DNA of 17,061 nt, from the NCBI GenBank assembly GCA_035406565.1, contig DAONLG010000025.1, positions 1 through 17,061 of the forward strand, given 5' to 3'. Numbering within the stretch: the first letter of the stretch is position 1; each line of letters begins with the position of its first letter. The stretch is from Soehngenia sp035406565. GTDB lineage: Bacteria > Bacillota > Clostridia > Tissierellales > Tissierellaceae. The notes under the pieces are model-generated. The model saw only the letters and a list, made by a program, of their open reading frames with translations, was not told the DNA's origin and ran no database searches. The translations under genes were made by a program, and so were the position numbers. Shown in pieces: positions 1-8,235 of this stretch.

Positions 1-1
1 A

Positions 2-943
2 GTAATCACAGCGACACAGATGTTAGATTCTATGATAAGAAATCCTAGACCAACTAGAGCAGAGGTCACTGATGTTGCAAACGCAATAATTGATGGCTCA
101 AGTGCTGTGATGCTTTCTGGAGAGACGGCAGCAGGACAATATCCTATTGAAGCGGTTAAAACCATGTATAACATAGCTGTTACCACTGAAAACGCATTAA
201 ACTTTGAAGAAATTGCTAAATTGAGATCTCTGGATAGCAAAATAACGACTACAAATGCAATAAGCAAAGCTACAGTTACTACTGCTCAAGACTTAGGAGC
301 TAAAGCTATAATAACAGCTACTTCTTCAGGTTATACTTCAAAAGCTATATCTAAGTTTAGACCGAGAGCACCAATAATAGCGGTAACTACAAATGAATCA
401 GTGCTTAGAAAATTATCTTTAGTTTGGGGAGTCATTCCGATGTTAACTAGACAGTCAGACTCCACTGATGAAGTGATAGAATTATCCGTGAAAACTGCAC
501 TAGATGCTGGATTAGTTAAAGAAGGTGATCTAGTGGTCATAACCGCTGGTATTCCAGTAGGAGTGGCAGGAACAACAAATATGATAAAAGTGCATACCAT
601 AGGGAAAGTCCTATTGCAAGGGACTGGTGTAGGAACAAAAGTAGGGACAGGTAGAGTTGTGATTGCAAATACAAAAGAAGAACTTTTAGCAAAATTTGTT
701 GATGGAGATATAATTGTATGCAAGAAGTCATTTGAGTCGATTGAAAGTTTTATGAAAAGAGCATCTGCTATTGTCTGCGAAGAAGAAGGACTTTCTTCTC
801 ATGCTGCAATTACTGGGCTTGATTTAGGCATACCTACCATAGTAGGAGCAAAAAACGCTACTCAAATACTAGAGGATAACGAAATAGTAACTGTCGAGAG
901 TGCCACAGGTCAGATATATAAAGGCCACGCAAAAATATTATGA
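2..943 (+). CDS. pyk: Pyruvate kinase, C-terminal part (gene starts before the window)
   Basis: Pyruvate kinase transfers phosphate from PEP to ADP, the last step of glycolysis, in the cytosol. The reading frame is open from base 2, so the visible 313 residues are the C-terminal part only. The first ~50 residues hold the end of the catalytic barrel, with the conserved RAEVTDVANA and AVMLSGETAAG stretches. A standard alpha/beta C-terminal allosteric domain follows, ending near the GDLVVITAG segment. The last ~110 residues form an additional PEP-utiliser-like domain with a SSHAA histidine motif, as in Bacillus and clostridial pyruvate kinases. That histidine domain is not needed for the kinase reaction in known enzymes. 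A strong terminator follows directly, so the gene ends its transcript here. The identification is very secure; only the upstream start is missing. Confidence 0.96.
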   Translation, partial: VITATQMLDSMIRNPRPTRAEVTDVANAIIDGSSAVMLSGETAAGQYPIEAVKTMYNIAVTTENALNFEEIAKLRSLDSKITTTNAISKATVTTAQDLGAKAIITATSSGYTSKAISKFRPRAPIIAVTTNESVLRKLSLVWGVIPMLTRQSDSTDEVIELSVKTALDAGLVKEGDLVVITAGIPVGVAGTTNMIKVHTIGKVLLQGTGVGTKVGTGRVVIANTKEELLAKFVDGDIIVCKKSFESIESFMKRASAIVCEEEGLSSHAAITGLDLGIPTIVGAKNATQILEDNEIVTVESATGQIYKGHAKIL

Positions 944-952
944 TAAAATGAT

Positions 953-1004
953 ACTGCAAGAAAAATTGCTTATTAAGTAATAATTCTTGCAGTTTTATTT
1001 TTTT
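953..1004 (+). terminator. Rho-independent terminator after pyruvate kinase
   Basis: A perfect 10-bp stem (953-962 with 984-993, ACTGCAAGAA/TTCTTGCAGT) is extended inside by a weaker TTGCTTA/TAAGTAA pairing. It is followed by a T-rich run with one A interruption. It starts 10 bases after the stop codon. Confidence 0.9.
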
Positions 1005-1062
1005 AATTCAAAAAACATAAAATTCATAATTGAATAAAATTATAGTTTTTTTACAAATAAAC

Positions 1063-1090
1063 TTGTTAAATCATATGCCTGTGCTATAAT
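1063..1090 (+). promoter_or_regulatory. Promoter of the PEP carboxykinase gene
   Basis: TTGTTA (1063-1068) and a perfect TATAAT (1085-1090) are 16 bases apart. A TGC just before the -10 makes it an extended -10 promoter. The predicted transcript would start near 1097, leaving a leader of about 25 bases with a GGAGGG ribosome site (1112-1117). Confidence 0.8.
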
Positions 1091-1121
1091 CAAAGTACAA
1101 GGATATGAATGGAGGGAAAAC

Positions 1122-2789
1122 ATGTCTACAATTTCAAATTTTAAATTAGAAGATATAAAAAAAAGCAACAAAATTTTCAACTCACTTAGAACAACTTTAG
1201 AAACAGCTTTTTATGGGAACAATGTGGTAAATGTTACTTCTGCTAGTGAAGCCTATAAATTAGCTTATAATTCTCCAGGAACTATAGTAACGGATATGCC
1301 TGTTTACAAACCTGAGCTCATTGGGCTTCCAGAAGATGCAAAGGTTTTGCTTTTTAATGACGGAGCTGTCACAGGTAGATTTGCTGGGGCGAGAGTCATA
1401 ATCGGGGAACCGAATGTTTCTCTTGATGAGTATTCAACTATAGCAAGAGAAGCTGTATACCTAACTAGGTACAAAAAAATGTACCATGCACAAGTAATTA
1501 TAGGATTAGATCCTGATTTTATGGTGCGTGCTCACTTGCTTCTACCAGAAAAATATGAGAACATAATGTATTCATGGCTATTAAATTTTCAATACATAAC
1601 ACAAGATATTATGAAAATGTATGATGGCTCGAAAGAATATCCCGAAGGGGATATTTATGTAGTAGCAGATCCTGATTATGTTCCAGAAATACATAAGGAT
1701 GGATTAGCTTTATTTGATCCTGAACACAATTGTGCACTATTACTAGGAATGAGATATTTTGGAGAATACAAAAAAGGAACTCTTACACTAGCATGGAGTA
1801 TAGCAAACAGGAATGGCTTTGCATCTTGCCATGGAGGCATGAAAAGATATAATTTTGATGATGGAAGCAAATATACAGTAGGCGTATTTGGACTATCTGG
1901 TTCTGGTAAGTCAACTATTACCCATGAAAAACACGACGGTAAATACAATATAACTATATTACATGATGACGCTTATGTCATTTCAGTCGATGATGGTTAT
2001 TCTGTAGCACTTGAACCTTCATATTTTGATAAAACTCAAGACTATCCAACCACGCATCCTGCTAATAAATTTTTATTAACTGTACAAAATTGTGGAGTGA
2101 CATTAGATAGTAATAATAACAAAGTTTTAGTTACTGAAGATATTAGAAATGGAAATGGCAGGGCTGTTAAATCAATTTTGTGGGCAGATAACAGGGTGAA
2201 CAAAATCGATGAACCTGTAGATTCAATTATTTGGTTAATGAAAGATGCTACTTTACCTCCAGTATTAAAAATAAATAATCCTGTATTAGCATCAGTTATG
2301 GGAGCCACATTGGCGACAAAAAGAACTACAGCAGAAAGGCTTGCTAAGGGTGCAGACATGAACGCACTTGTAATAGAGCCTTATGCAAATCCCTTTAGGA
2401 CATACCCTCTAGAAGAAGACTACAATAAATTTAAACTTTTATTTGAAAAGAGAAATGTAGACTGTTATATTTTCAATACTGGATCATATAAAGACAAAAA
2501 AATACCTAAAGAAGTCACATTAAATATTCTCGAGCAAATAGTCACAAGAAAAGCAGAGTTTAAAAAACTTGGAGAATTTAAGGACATAGAGTATATAGAT
2601 GTAGAAGGTTTTGAAGTGAGCTTTGACAAAGACTATCTTGATATGTGGCAAGGATCAATTAATTACAGAAAAGATTTTGTTAAAAAAGTTGATATTGAAA
2701 AAGAAGGAAGAGACAAATTACCAGAAGAAGCATTAAAAGAACTAGAAGACTTAGAAGTACAATTAAATAAGATGAGATCACAATTATAG
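1122..2789 (+). CDS. pckA: Phosphoenolpyruvate carboxykinase (ATP), divergent form
   Basis: The enzyme converts oxaloacetate and ATP to PEP, CO2 and ADP, or runs in reverse in some fermenters. The 555-residue length is close to the family's ~530-540. Although divergent overall, the known active-site motifs can be matched in order. They are TGR with R86, a RYFGEYKKG stretch (Y212, K217, K218; compare YYGGEMKKG in E. coli), FASCH with H237, the P-loop GLSGSGKST (K263), and the metal-binding HDDAY (D282, D283). The C-terminal half is rich in charged residues and ends in a probable helical tail (last ~30 residues). The ATG follows GGAGGG with normal spacing. It has its own promoter and terminator, so it is not co-transcribed with pyruvate kinase next to it. 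ATP rather than GTP use is inferred from the fold family. Confidence 0.85.
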   Translation: MSTISNFKLEDIKKSNKIFNSLRTTLETAFYGNNVVNVTSASEAYKLAYNSPGTIVTDMPVYKPELIGLPEDAKVLLFNDGAVTGRFAGARVIIGEPNVSLDEYSTIAREAVYLTRYKKMYHAQVIIGLDPDFMVRAHLLLPEKYENIMYSWLLNFQYITQDIMKMYDGSKEYPEGDIYVVADPDYVPEIHKDGLALFDPEHNCALLLGMRYFGEYKKGTLTLAWSIANRNGFASCHGGMKRYNFDDGSKYTVGVFGLSGSGKSTITHEKHDGKYNITILHDDAYVISVDDGYSVALEPSYFDKTQDYPTTHPANKFLLTVQNCGVTLDSNNNKVLVTEDIRNGNGRAVKSILWADNRVNKIDEPVDSIIWLMKDATLPPVLKINNPVLASVMGATLATKRTTAERLAKGADMNALVIEPYANPFRTYPLEEDYNKFKLLFEKRNVDCYIFNTGSYKDKKIPKEVTLNILEQIVTRKAEFKKLGEFKDIEYIDVEGFEVSFDKDYLDMWQGSINYRKDFVKKVDIEKEGRDKLPEEALKELEDLEVQLNKMRSQL

Positions 2790-2790
2790 A

Positions 2791-2824
2791 AAAATGCACT
2801 GCTAATTTTAGCAGTGCATTTTTT
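2791..2824 (+). terminator. Rho-independent terminator after pckA
   Basis: A perfect 14-bp stem (2791-2804 with 2809-2822) has a 4-base loop and its 3' arm runs into a T tract. It begins one base after the pckA stop codon. Confidence 0.93.
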
Positions 2825-2885
2825 AGATGCAACTATTTATTTTTGTGATATGATATAGATAATAATAAAGAAAAGTAGGTGTAAT

Positions 2886-3716
2886 ATGTATTATTTAGGA
2901 AAAAAACAAAATTTAATGATAAAGAGATTTACAAAAGTAGGTGCATATTTAGGGACAGAAGACGATGATAAAGATGTTCTATTGCCGATATCACAAATAC
3001 CTGAGAACGTCAAAGCAGGTGATAGTATTGAAGTGTTTGTCTATAAGGATTCGCAAGATAGACCAATAGCCACAACAAATACACCAAAAGCTCAAGTTGG
3101 ACAGATAGCAAAACTTACAGTTGTGAGTGAGTCTAAAATAGGGTATTTTTTAGATTGGGGTTTAGAAAAAGACTTATTTATGCCATTTAGTGAAACTCTA
3201 GGGAAAATCGAAGTTTTTAATGATTACTTAGTAGCAATTTACATTGATAAAAGTGATAGAATAGCTGCAACCATGAGAATAAAAGACTATTTAAGCACAG
3301 ATTCTCCTTTCAGAGAAAATGACAAAGTTAAGGGCACAGTTTATGGAATCAACAAAGACATAGGTGTATTTGTAGCAGTTGAAAACAAATATGATGGGCT
3401 TATAAACAAGAAAAATGTTTTTGGGATTTATGAGATTGGCGATGAAATAGAAATAAGAATAAATAAAGTTTTGGAAGATGGCAAATTGGATCTAACACCA
3501 AGAGAAATGGCTCATATTCAAATAGAAGGAGACAGCCAAGTAATATTAAAAAAACTAAAGGAAAACAATGGATTTTTAGCTTTAAATGACAAATCCGACC
3601 CTGAGCTTATAAGGAAAACTTTAGGAATGAGTAAATCCGGGTTTAAGAAAGCTATTGGTAATTTATACAAGAAGAAAATAATTGAATTAGTGGATGATGG
3701 AATCAAGTTAAAATAA
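2886..3716 (+). CDS. cvfB: S1-domain RNA-binding protein, CvfB/YitL family
   Basis: CvfB-type proteins bind RNA and in staphylococci affect virulence factor expression; their precise role in other Firmicutes is poorly defined. The 276 residues fit the family layout of S1-like folds followed by a winged helix. I see an N-terminal S1-like unit at about 1-64 with the GAYLG signature. A second unit lies at 71-133 (KIGYFLDWGLEKDLFMP) and a third at 146-206 (DIGVFVAVENKYDGLI). A C-terminal winged helix at about 214-276 contains the SKSGFKKAIGNLYKKKII stretch. The start at 2886 is chosen because family members begin just before a Lys/Gln-rich first strand and a GTAGGTG site lies upstream. A second Met at residue 11 is less likely. 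The gene appears to be monocistronic. The cytosolic RNA-binding role is inferred from the domains. Confidence 0.88.
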   Translation: MYYLGKKQNLMIKRFTKVGAYLGTEDDDKDVLLPISQIPENVKAGDSIEVFVYKDSQDRPIATTNTPKAQVGQIAKLTVVSESKIGYFLDWGLEKDLFMPFSETLGKIEVFNDYLVAIYIDKSDRIAATMRIKDYLSTDSPFRENDKVKGTVYGINKDIGVFVAVENKYDGLINKKNVFGIYEIGDEIEIRINKVLEDGKLDLTPREMAHIQIEGDSQVILKKLKENNGFLALNDKSDPELIRKTLGMSKSGFKKAIGNLYKKKIIELVDDGIKLK

Positions 3717-3753
3717 AATATTTAATAGACTTAAGTAAATATAATTTAATGCC

Positions 3754-3782
3754 TTCACAAATTAGGATAAATGTGCTATTAT
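3754..3782 (+). promoter_or_regulatory. Promoter of the MATE exporter gene, extended -10
   Basis: TTCACA (3754-3759) and TATTAT (3777-3782) are 17 bases apart, with TGC directly before the -10 element. The -10 lies inside the gap of an inverted repeat (3768-3800), so the promoter may be repressor-controlled. Confidence 0.72.
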
Positions 3783-3800
3783 ACTTTAATCGCACATTTA
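3768..3800. repeat. 9-bp inverted repeat flanking the MATE -10 element (possible operator)
   Basis: TAAATGTGC (3768-3776) and its exact reverse complement GCACATTTA (3792-3800) are separated by 15 bases that contain the -10 box and the predicted transcription start. A dimeric repressor of the MarR, TetR or GntR kind would cover a site of this shape. A terminator is unlikely because no T tract follows. Confidence 0.6.
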
Positions 3801-3807
3801 TTTTATG

Positions 3808-3813
3808 AAGGAG
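3808..3813 (+). promoter_or_regulatory. Ribosome binding site that sets the MATE start
   Basis: AAGGAG lies 6 bases before the ATG at 3820. The earlier in-frame ATG at 3805 overlaps this site and has no ribosome site of its own, so translation should start at 3820. Confidence 0.8.
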
Positions 3814-3819
3814 ACGGAT

Positions 3820-5169
3820 ATGAAGGCATTAAAAGACAAAGTATTTTTAAAAACGATGTTAACTATAGCTTTACCAGTAGCCATTCAAAACTTAGTATCA
3901 TCATCATTAAATATGGTTGACACATTGATGATAAGCAATTTAGGAAGTGCCAGTATAGCTGGAGTAGGGTTGGCAAATCAAGTTTTTTTTCTTTATATTT
4001 TGCTTACTTTTGGAATAAACAGTGGAGGAGCTATATTTATCGCCCAATACTGGGGAAAAGAAGATGTAAAAAATGTGAATAAGAGTATGGGATTTGCTAT
4101 AATGAGTTCCTTGATTATAGGCATAGTATTTACTCTTGCAGCTTTAATATCTCCAAAATTAATTCTGGGAATTTTTACTAAAGAAGCTGACGTTATAGAT
4201 GTTGGCGTTAAGTATTTGAGAATTGTATCGTTATCTTATATTATAACTGCAATAAGCTTTAGTTATTCCATTGCATTAAGAACTACAGGAAAACCTCATG
4301 TGCCTCTTATAATTTCAATAATATCTCTTGGGACGAATACATTGTTAAATTATATTTTGATATTTGGAAAATTTGGAGCACCAGCTTTAGGCGTTAGAGG
4401 AGCAGCAATTGCAACTGTTATAGCGAGAATTGTGGAATTCGTTCTACTATTATACGTAGTATATAGACGAAATGAACATTTAAATGCAAATTTAAAAGAA
4501 TTGTTTGGGTGGGATAAGGAATTCATAAAAAAATACATTAGCGTAACATATCCAGTAATATTAACAGAAGGTTTCTGGGCTTTAGGCCAAATTATGTACA
4601 CAATCGCTTATGCCCAACTAGGGAAAACTGCTACAGCTAGTATTCAACTGACAAATACGATTCAAAATATGTTCTTTGTCGTTGTAAAAGGATTAGCAAG
4701 TGCTTGTAGTATTATGGTTGGGAGTAAAATTGGGGCGGAAGAGTATGAAGAAGCTTATGATTATGCTATGAGCTTTATTGTATTATCCACAGTGTCAGGT
4801 GTAATACTAGGGTTAAGTTTAACTTTATCTGCAGATTTGATATTGAAATTATTCAACAACCTAGAGCCTCTAGTATATAGTTCAGCAAGATCTATAATTA
4901 TTATTATGGGGCTGACATTTGTAGTAAGAGTATATAATAATATTTCAATCGTCGGGGTACTTAGATCTGGCGGAAATACTAAAGTTGCTATGAGAATAGA
5001 TTTATCTTCAGTTTGGCTAATAGGTGTTCCTTTAGCTTTTATGGGATCCATGGTTTTAAAATTACCCGTACAATATTTATTCCTATTGATAACAACAGAG
5101 GAGATAGTTAAGGCTATATTGGGATTTCCGATAATAAAATCAAAGAAATGGATACAAAATATAACATAG
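3820..5169 (+). CDS. MATE family multidrug/cation exporter
   Basis: MATE proteins are inner-membrane antiporters that export drugs, dyes or metabolites in exchange for Na+ or H+. The 449 residues and about 12 hydrophobic segments fit the family. The typical N-terminal pattern is present: a short charged head, then ALPVAIQNLVSSSLNMVDTLM, and later GVGLANQVF and GGAIFIAQYWG. A pseudo-repeat in the second half (YPVILTEGFWALGQIMYTI, then VKGLASACSIMVGSKIGA) reflects the two-lobed fold. The start at 3820 is used rather than 3805 because AAGGAG precedes it correctly. It stands alone, between its own promoter and a terminator shared with the convergent nhaC gene. The inverted repeat around its -10 suggests inducible expression. 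The substrate cannot be read from sequence; the NorM and DinF branches are both possible. Confidence 0.92.
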   Translation: MKALKDKVFLKTMLTIALPVAIQNLVSSSLNMVDTLMISNLGSASIAGVGLANQVFFLYILLTFGINSGGAIFIAQYWGKEDVKNVNKSMGFAIMSSLIIGIVFTLAALISPKLILGIFTKEADVIDVGVKYLRIVSLSYIITAISFSYSIALRTTGKPHVPLIISIISLGTNTLLNYILIFGKFGAPALGVRGAAIATVIARIVEFVLLLYVVYRRNEHLNANLKELFGWDKEFIKKYISVTYPVILTEGFWALGQIMYTIAYAQLGKTATASIQLTNTIQNMFFVVVKGLASACSIMVGSKIGAEEYEEAYDYAMSFIVLSTVSGVILGLSLTLSADLILKLFNNLEPLVYSSARSIIIIMGLTFVVRVYNNISIVGVLRSGGNTKVAMRIDLSSVWLIGVPLAFMGSMVLKLPVQYLFLLITTEEIVKAILGFPIIKSKKWIQNIT

Positions 5170-5193
5170 GTGAGCTTAAGCTCACCTTATGTT
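5162..5193. terminator. Bidirectional terminator between MATE and nhaC
   Basis: A perfect 20-base palindrome (5168-5187, AGGTGAGCTT/AAGCTCACCT) is extended on both sides by AACATA/TATGTT with one bulged base. It overlaps both stop codons of two converging genes. T-rich sequence follows on the plus side (TTTATTTGTTCTTT); on the minus side the run is weaker. Confidence 0.75.
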
Positions 5194-6641
5194 TATTTGT
5201 TCTTTAATTTTACATCTGGTTCAGAAGGCAGCTTAAATAGAGGAATGAATCTATCTAAGCCAGTTAAAGTTAATAGAAGAATAGAAACAACTGCGATTAT
5301 TGCTAAATAATTATGTGAAATTATTTCAAATACGTTGAATTTATAAAGAGGATAAACTGCACTAGCAATGCCGATGTAGAAAGTCATATAAACATGCCAT
5401 GGTATAAGTTGAGAACCAAATACGCCTAATGCGTCAGAGAAAGTTGCATTCCTTAATCTCAGCTTATATAAATCTTCCTCGCTACCCTCAACATTATCTT
5501 CAGTTAAAGTTTTAATAATTGGACCTATCGTAACTATTTGTGCCATTTCATCTGATAGAGCTGCATTTCCAACTATTGATAAAACTCCATTATAGAACAT
5601 AAGCTGTCTAACATTCTTTGAAATTTTAGAAATTAAATTTGAAAGTGGTGCAAATGCATTTATTTTACCCATTATACCACCAAATGCTCCAACCCACATC
5701 ATCATAACAATAACCCAAGAACCAGCATCAGAAAAACCTGTCAGGATTGAATCCAAAAATGCTGATATAGAGGTTACTGTCCCTGTAAATAGCCCAAATA
5801 TCAAGGATGTTATTATACCTAAAAATAGGCAAGCTAAAGTTGGCAAACCTTTAACGGCTGTTATGATTACAATAATAAGTGGAATAATCATAATAGGTGA
5901 AACACCTTCTTGCACTTGATTTAGCAAAGTAACAGCAGCAGGCCTTTCTTGATTTAGATTATCCCAAACTTCTTGTGGTATTGCTGCGATTGCTTCATTG
6001 GCATTTGCAGTAACACCTGGCAAATGCATACTAACGACAAATATAATTATCGCAGAAATAGTTAAACACAGCAGCGACCATACACCTTGATGCTTGATTC
6101 TATGTATGACTTCAACTTTTTGTATACCAGAACTAACTACTGTTGTATCTGAAATAAGTCCGATATTATCGCCAAAGCATGCACCTCCTGCTATTGACGC
6201 CGTCGTTAGAACAATATCTCCTCCAACTATGTGGTTTAGCCAAAGAAATATCGGGGCAGCTGCAGCAAACGTTCCCCATGAAGTTCCAGTAGCCACTGAC
6301 AAAACGCATGTAACTAAAAATCCGGTAACAGCTACTGTTTTAGCACTTAAACCTAATTTTAATGAAACATTGATGATTGATGCAGCAACTCCTGCAGACA
6401 TAAATATCTCAGCCATAGCATATGCTGCCATCAAAATGAAGAATACTAACTGCATTTCTTTTACATTATCAATGGCTGTTTCAACTATTTCGTTGAACGA
6501 CAATTTATCAGTTATAAAAGCTACAATTGCTGCCCAAACAGCAGCTAATGGAGCTGCTAGTAAAGCATCCATACCTGATATCATAAGTCCTGCCATTAAA
6601 AATACTGGTGTAAACTTAAAAATTGCTACTACTACATTCAT
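5193..6641 (-). CDS. nhaC: NhaC-family Na+/H+ antiporter
   Basis: NhaC-type proteins exchange Na+ (or an organic solute such as malate for lactate) against H+ across the cytoplasmic membrane. The 482-residue length is normal. About a dozen hydrophobic segments are visible, and the conserved core includes SVATGTSWGTFAAAAPIF, then GGACFGDNIGLISDTTVVSS, at about residues 115-170. Such polar residues inside membrane helices are the expected ion-binding region. A second-half motif, NAALSDEMAQIVTIGPII, repeats the idea of discontinuous helices. Two near ATGs exist; the first (6641) is preferred because AGGGGG sits 7-8 bases upstream. It is a single-gene unit with a clear promoter at 6698-6726. The exact exchanged solute is not determinable: family members include amino acid and dicarboxylate exchangers. 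Confidence 0.88.
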   Translation of the reverse strand: MNVVVAIFKFTPVFLMAGLMISGMDALLAAPLAAVWAAIVAFITDKLSFNEIVETAIDNVKEMQLVFFILMAAYAMAEIFMSAGVAASIINVSLKLGLSAKTVAVTGFLVTCVLSVATGTSWGTFAAAAPIFLWLNHIVGGDIVLTTASIAGGACFGDNIGLISDTTVVSSGIQKVEVIHRIKHQGVWSLLCLTISAIIIFVVSMHLPGVTANANEAIAAIPQEVWDNLNQERPAAVTLLNQVQEGVSPIMIIPLIIVIITAVKGLPTLACLFLGIITSLIFGLFTGTVTSISAFLDSILTGFSDAGSWVIVMMMWVGAFGGIMGKINAFAPLSNLISKISKNVRQLMFYNGVLSIVGNAALSDEMAQIVTIGPIIKTLTEDNVEGSEEDLYKLRLRNATFSDALGVFGSQLIPWHVYMTFYIGIASAVYPLYKFNVFEIISHNYLAIIAVVSILLLTLTGLDRFIPLFKLPSEPDVKLKNK

Positions 6642-6697
6642 TACTTAACCCCCTGTAAATTAGTAAACTACTGATAAAAAAATATCAATCATATATA

Positions 6698-6726
6698 AAT
6701 ATAAACCCCAAATCACTATAAGTCAA
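6698..6726 (-). promoter_or_regulatory. Promoter of nhaC
   Basis: Reading the minus strand, TTGACT (6726-6721) and TATATT (6703-6698) are 17 bases apart. This is a near-consensus sigma-A promoter with a predicted leader of about 50 bases before the nhaC ATG. Confidence 0.8.
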
Positions 6727-6801
6727 GGAAATTTATTGGAGTAATTAAAAAATTCTGATTATCTGGATATATAATGTAAATATGAAAATTATACCAATGG
6801 A

Positions 6802-6837
6802 AATAAATATTAAATAATAATCTAGTTAATATTTATT
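6802..6837. repeat. 12-bp AT-only inverted repeat upstream of rlmD
   Basis: AATAAATATTAA (6802-6813) and its perfect reverse complement TTAATATTTATT (6826-6837) are separated by 12 bases. It lies between the nhaC promoter and rlmD. It could be an operator or an RNA hairpin. In such AT-rich DNA chance is a real possibility. No convincing rlmD promoter was found; TAAAAT at 6848-6853 is a candidate -10 without a good -35. Confidence 0.45.
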
Positions 6838-6871
6838 ATATATGTGATAAAATTAGAATATAAAATAATTT

Positions 6872-6877
6872 GGAGGG
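6872..6877 (+). promoter_or_regulatory. Ribosome binding site that sets the rlmD start
   Basis: GGAGGG lies 5 bases before ATG 6883. An in-frame GTG at 6844 would add 13 residues that resemble no TRAM domain and has no ribosome site, so it is rejected as the start. Confidence 0.85.
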
Positions 6878-6882
6878 TCAAC

Positions 6883-8235
6883 ATGGAGATTGGTAAAAAG
6901 TATAATGGAGAAGTTATAGATTTTAATTCGGAAGGTTTAGGCGTAGTTAAGCTTGAGAATCAAGTGATATTTGTGGATAACTGCGTTATAGGAGATATAG
7001 TTGAGTTTGAAGTTATCGAAAAAAAAAGAAATTACTGTGTTGGGAAAATGGCAAATATTGTATATTACTCTAACTTAAGGGAAAAATACGCATTTGATAC
7101 GAGCAAATTAGGAGGGGGAGTCCCTTTAATAAATTTTAAATACGAAGAGCAATTAAAATGGAAAGAGAAAAAAATAAAAAATGACTTATATAAGACATGC
7201 AAAGTAGAATATGACATTGAACCTATATTAGGTATGACTCATCCATTTAGATATAGAAACAATACGCAAATTCCCGTAGGCATAAGCAATGGAGAGAAAG
7301 TGATTGGTTATTATAAAAGAAAATCTAATGAAATAGTGCCGATAGAAGAAGACATTCTTCAAAAAGAGATAGGAGATAGAATAATTAAATCAATTAAAGA
7401 GTGGATAAATGAATACAATATAGAAGTTTTTGACAGAACTAATAAAAAAGGTAACTTAAAACATATCGGAATAAGGACCAATCAAGATTCTTTAGCAATG
7501 GTTATTTTAGTTACACACACTCGAGAACTACCATATAAAAATGAATTGGTTCACAAATTGATCAGAGACACAGGCAGTGTTGTTAGCATTTATCAAAATA
7601 TCAATAACGATGATAAAGTGAAATACGGAAAAGAATTTATCCATATATTTGGTAAAGAATACCTTATCGACTATATTGGAGATATAAAATTTAATATCTC
7701 ACCTGAATCTTTCTTTCAAACGAATTCCTATCAAACTGAAAAATTATTTAACATAGTAAAAAAATATTTAGACCCTAAGGAAAATGATTTGGTATTTGAT
7801 TTATATTCAGGAATAGGAAGCATAGCTTTATTTATAGCAAACGACGTTAATAAAGTGATAGGGATAGAATATATAAAATCAGCTGTAAAGGATGCTAAGA
7901 GAAATGCAGTAGAAAATAATATTGGAAATGTTTCTTTTTACCATGGCAAGGTAGAAGATTTGTTACCTGAGCTACATAAAAAGGAAGGTCAACCAAATAA
8001 AATAATTCTCGATCCACCAAGGTCAGGAGCTGATAAAAAAACTTTACTTGAAATTGCAGATTTAAATCCGGAAATTGTAGTCTATGTATCATGTGACAGT
8101 GCGACTCTTGCAAGGGATTTAAAAATATTAACAGAAAATGGATTTGAAGTAAAAAAAATAAAGCCGGTAGACATGTTTCCACACACTACAGAAATAGAAA
8201 TTGTGGTCCTGCTACAAAAAAGTGATATTTTGTAA
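6883..8235 (+). CDS. rlmD: 23S rRNA (uracil-5-)-methyltransferase, RlmD/RumA family, without Fe-S cysteines
   Basis: These enzymes use S-adenosylmethionine to methylate C5 of uridine in 23S rRNA. From the ATG at 6883 the protein has 450 residues, normal for the family. An N-terminal TRAM RNA-binding domain spans about 1-58 (GEVIDFNSEGLGVVKLENQ). The SAM-binding motif is LVFDLYSGIGSIALF in the C-terminal half, followed by the DPPRSG motif and the catalytic nucleophile C404 in VYVSCDS. The usual cluster-binding CX5CX2C before the YEEQL stretch is absent: the equivalent residues appear to be A70, L76 and G79. The family therefore is certain, but whether it targets U1939, U747 or both cannot be told. 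A TrmA-like tRNA role is less likely given the TRAM domain. The downstream sugar locus starts only 38 bases later. Confidence 0.88.
   Translation: MEIGKKYNGEVIDFNSEGLGVVKLENQVIFVDNCVIGDIVEFEVIEKKRNYCVGKMANIVYYSNLREKYAFDTSKLGGGVPLINFKYEEQLKWKEKKIKNDLYKTCKVEYDIEPILGMTHPFRYRNNTQIPVGISNGEKVIGYYKRKSNEIVPIEEDILQKEIGDRIIKSIKEWINEYNIEVFDRTNKKGNLKHIGIRTNQDSLAMVILVTHTRELPYKNELVHKLIRDTGSVVSIYQNINNDDKVKYGKEFIHIFGKEYLIDYIGDIKFNISPESFFQTNSYQTEKLFNIVKKYLDPKENDLVFDLYSGIGSIALFIANDVNKVIGIEYIKSAVKDAKRNAVENNIGNVSFYHGKVEDLLPELHKKEGQPNKIILDPPRSGADKKTLLEIADLNPEIVVYVSCDSATLARDLKILTENGFEVKKIKPVDMFPHTTEIEIVVLLQKSDIL

Noticed and set aside
331..723. 130-codon open frame antisense to pyruvate kinase
   Set aside because: The pyruvate kinase frame is conserved and certain; the antisense frame lacks a ribosome site and resembles no family.
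6094..6648. 184-codon open frame on the plus strand, antisense to nhaC
   Set aside because: It is a shadow of the nhaC frame: no ribosome site, no recognisable domain, and composition set by the hydrophobic antisense codons.
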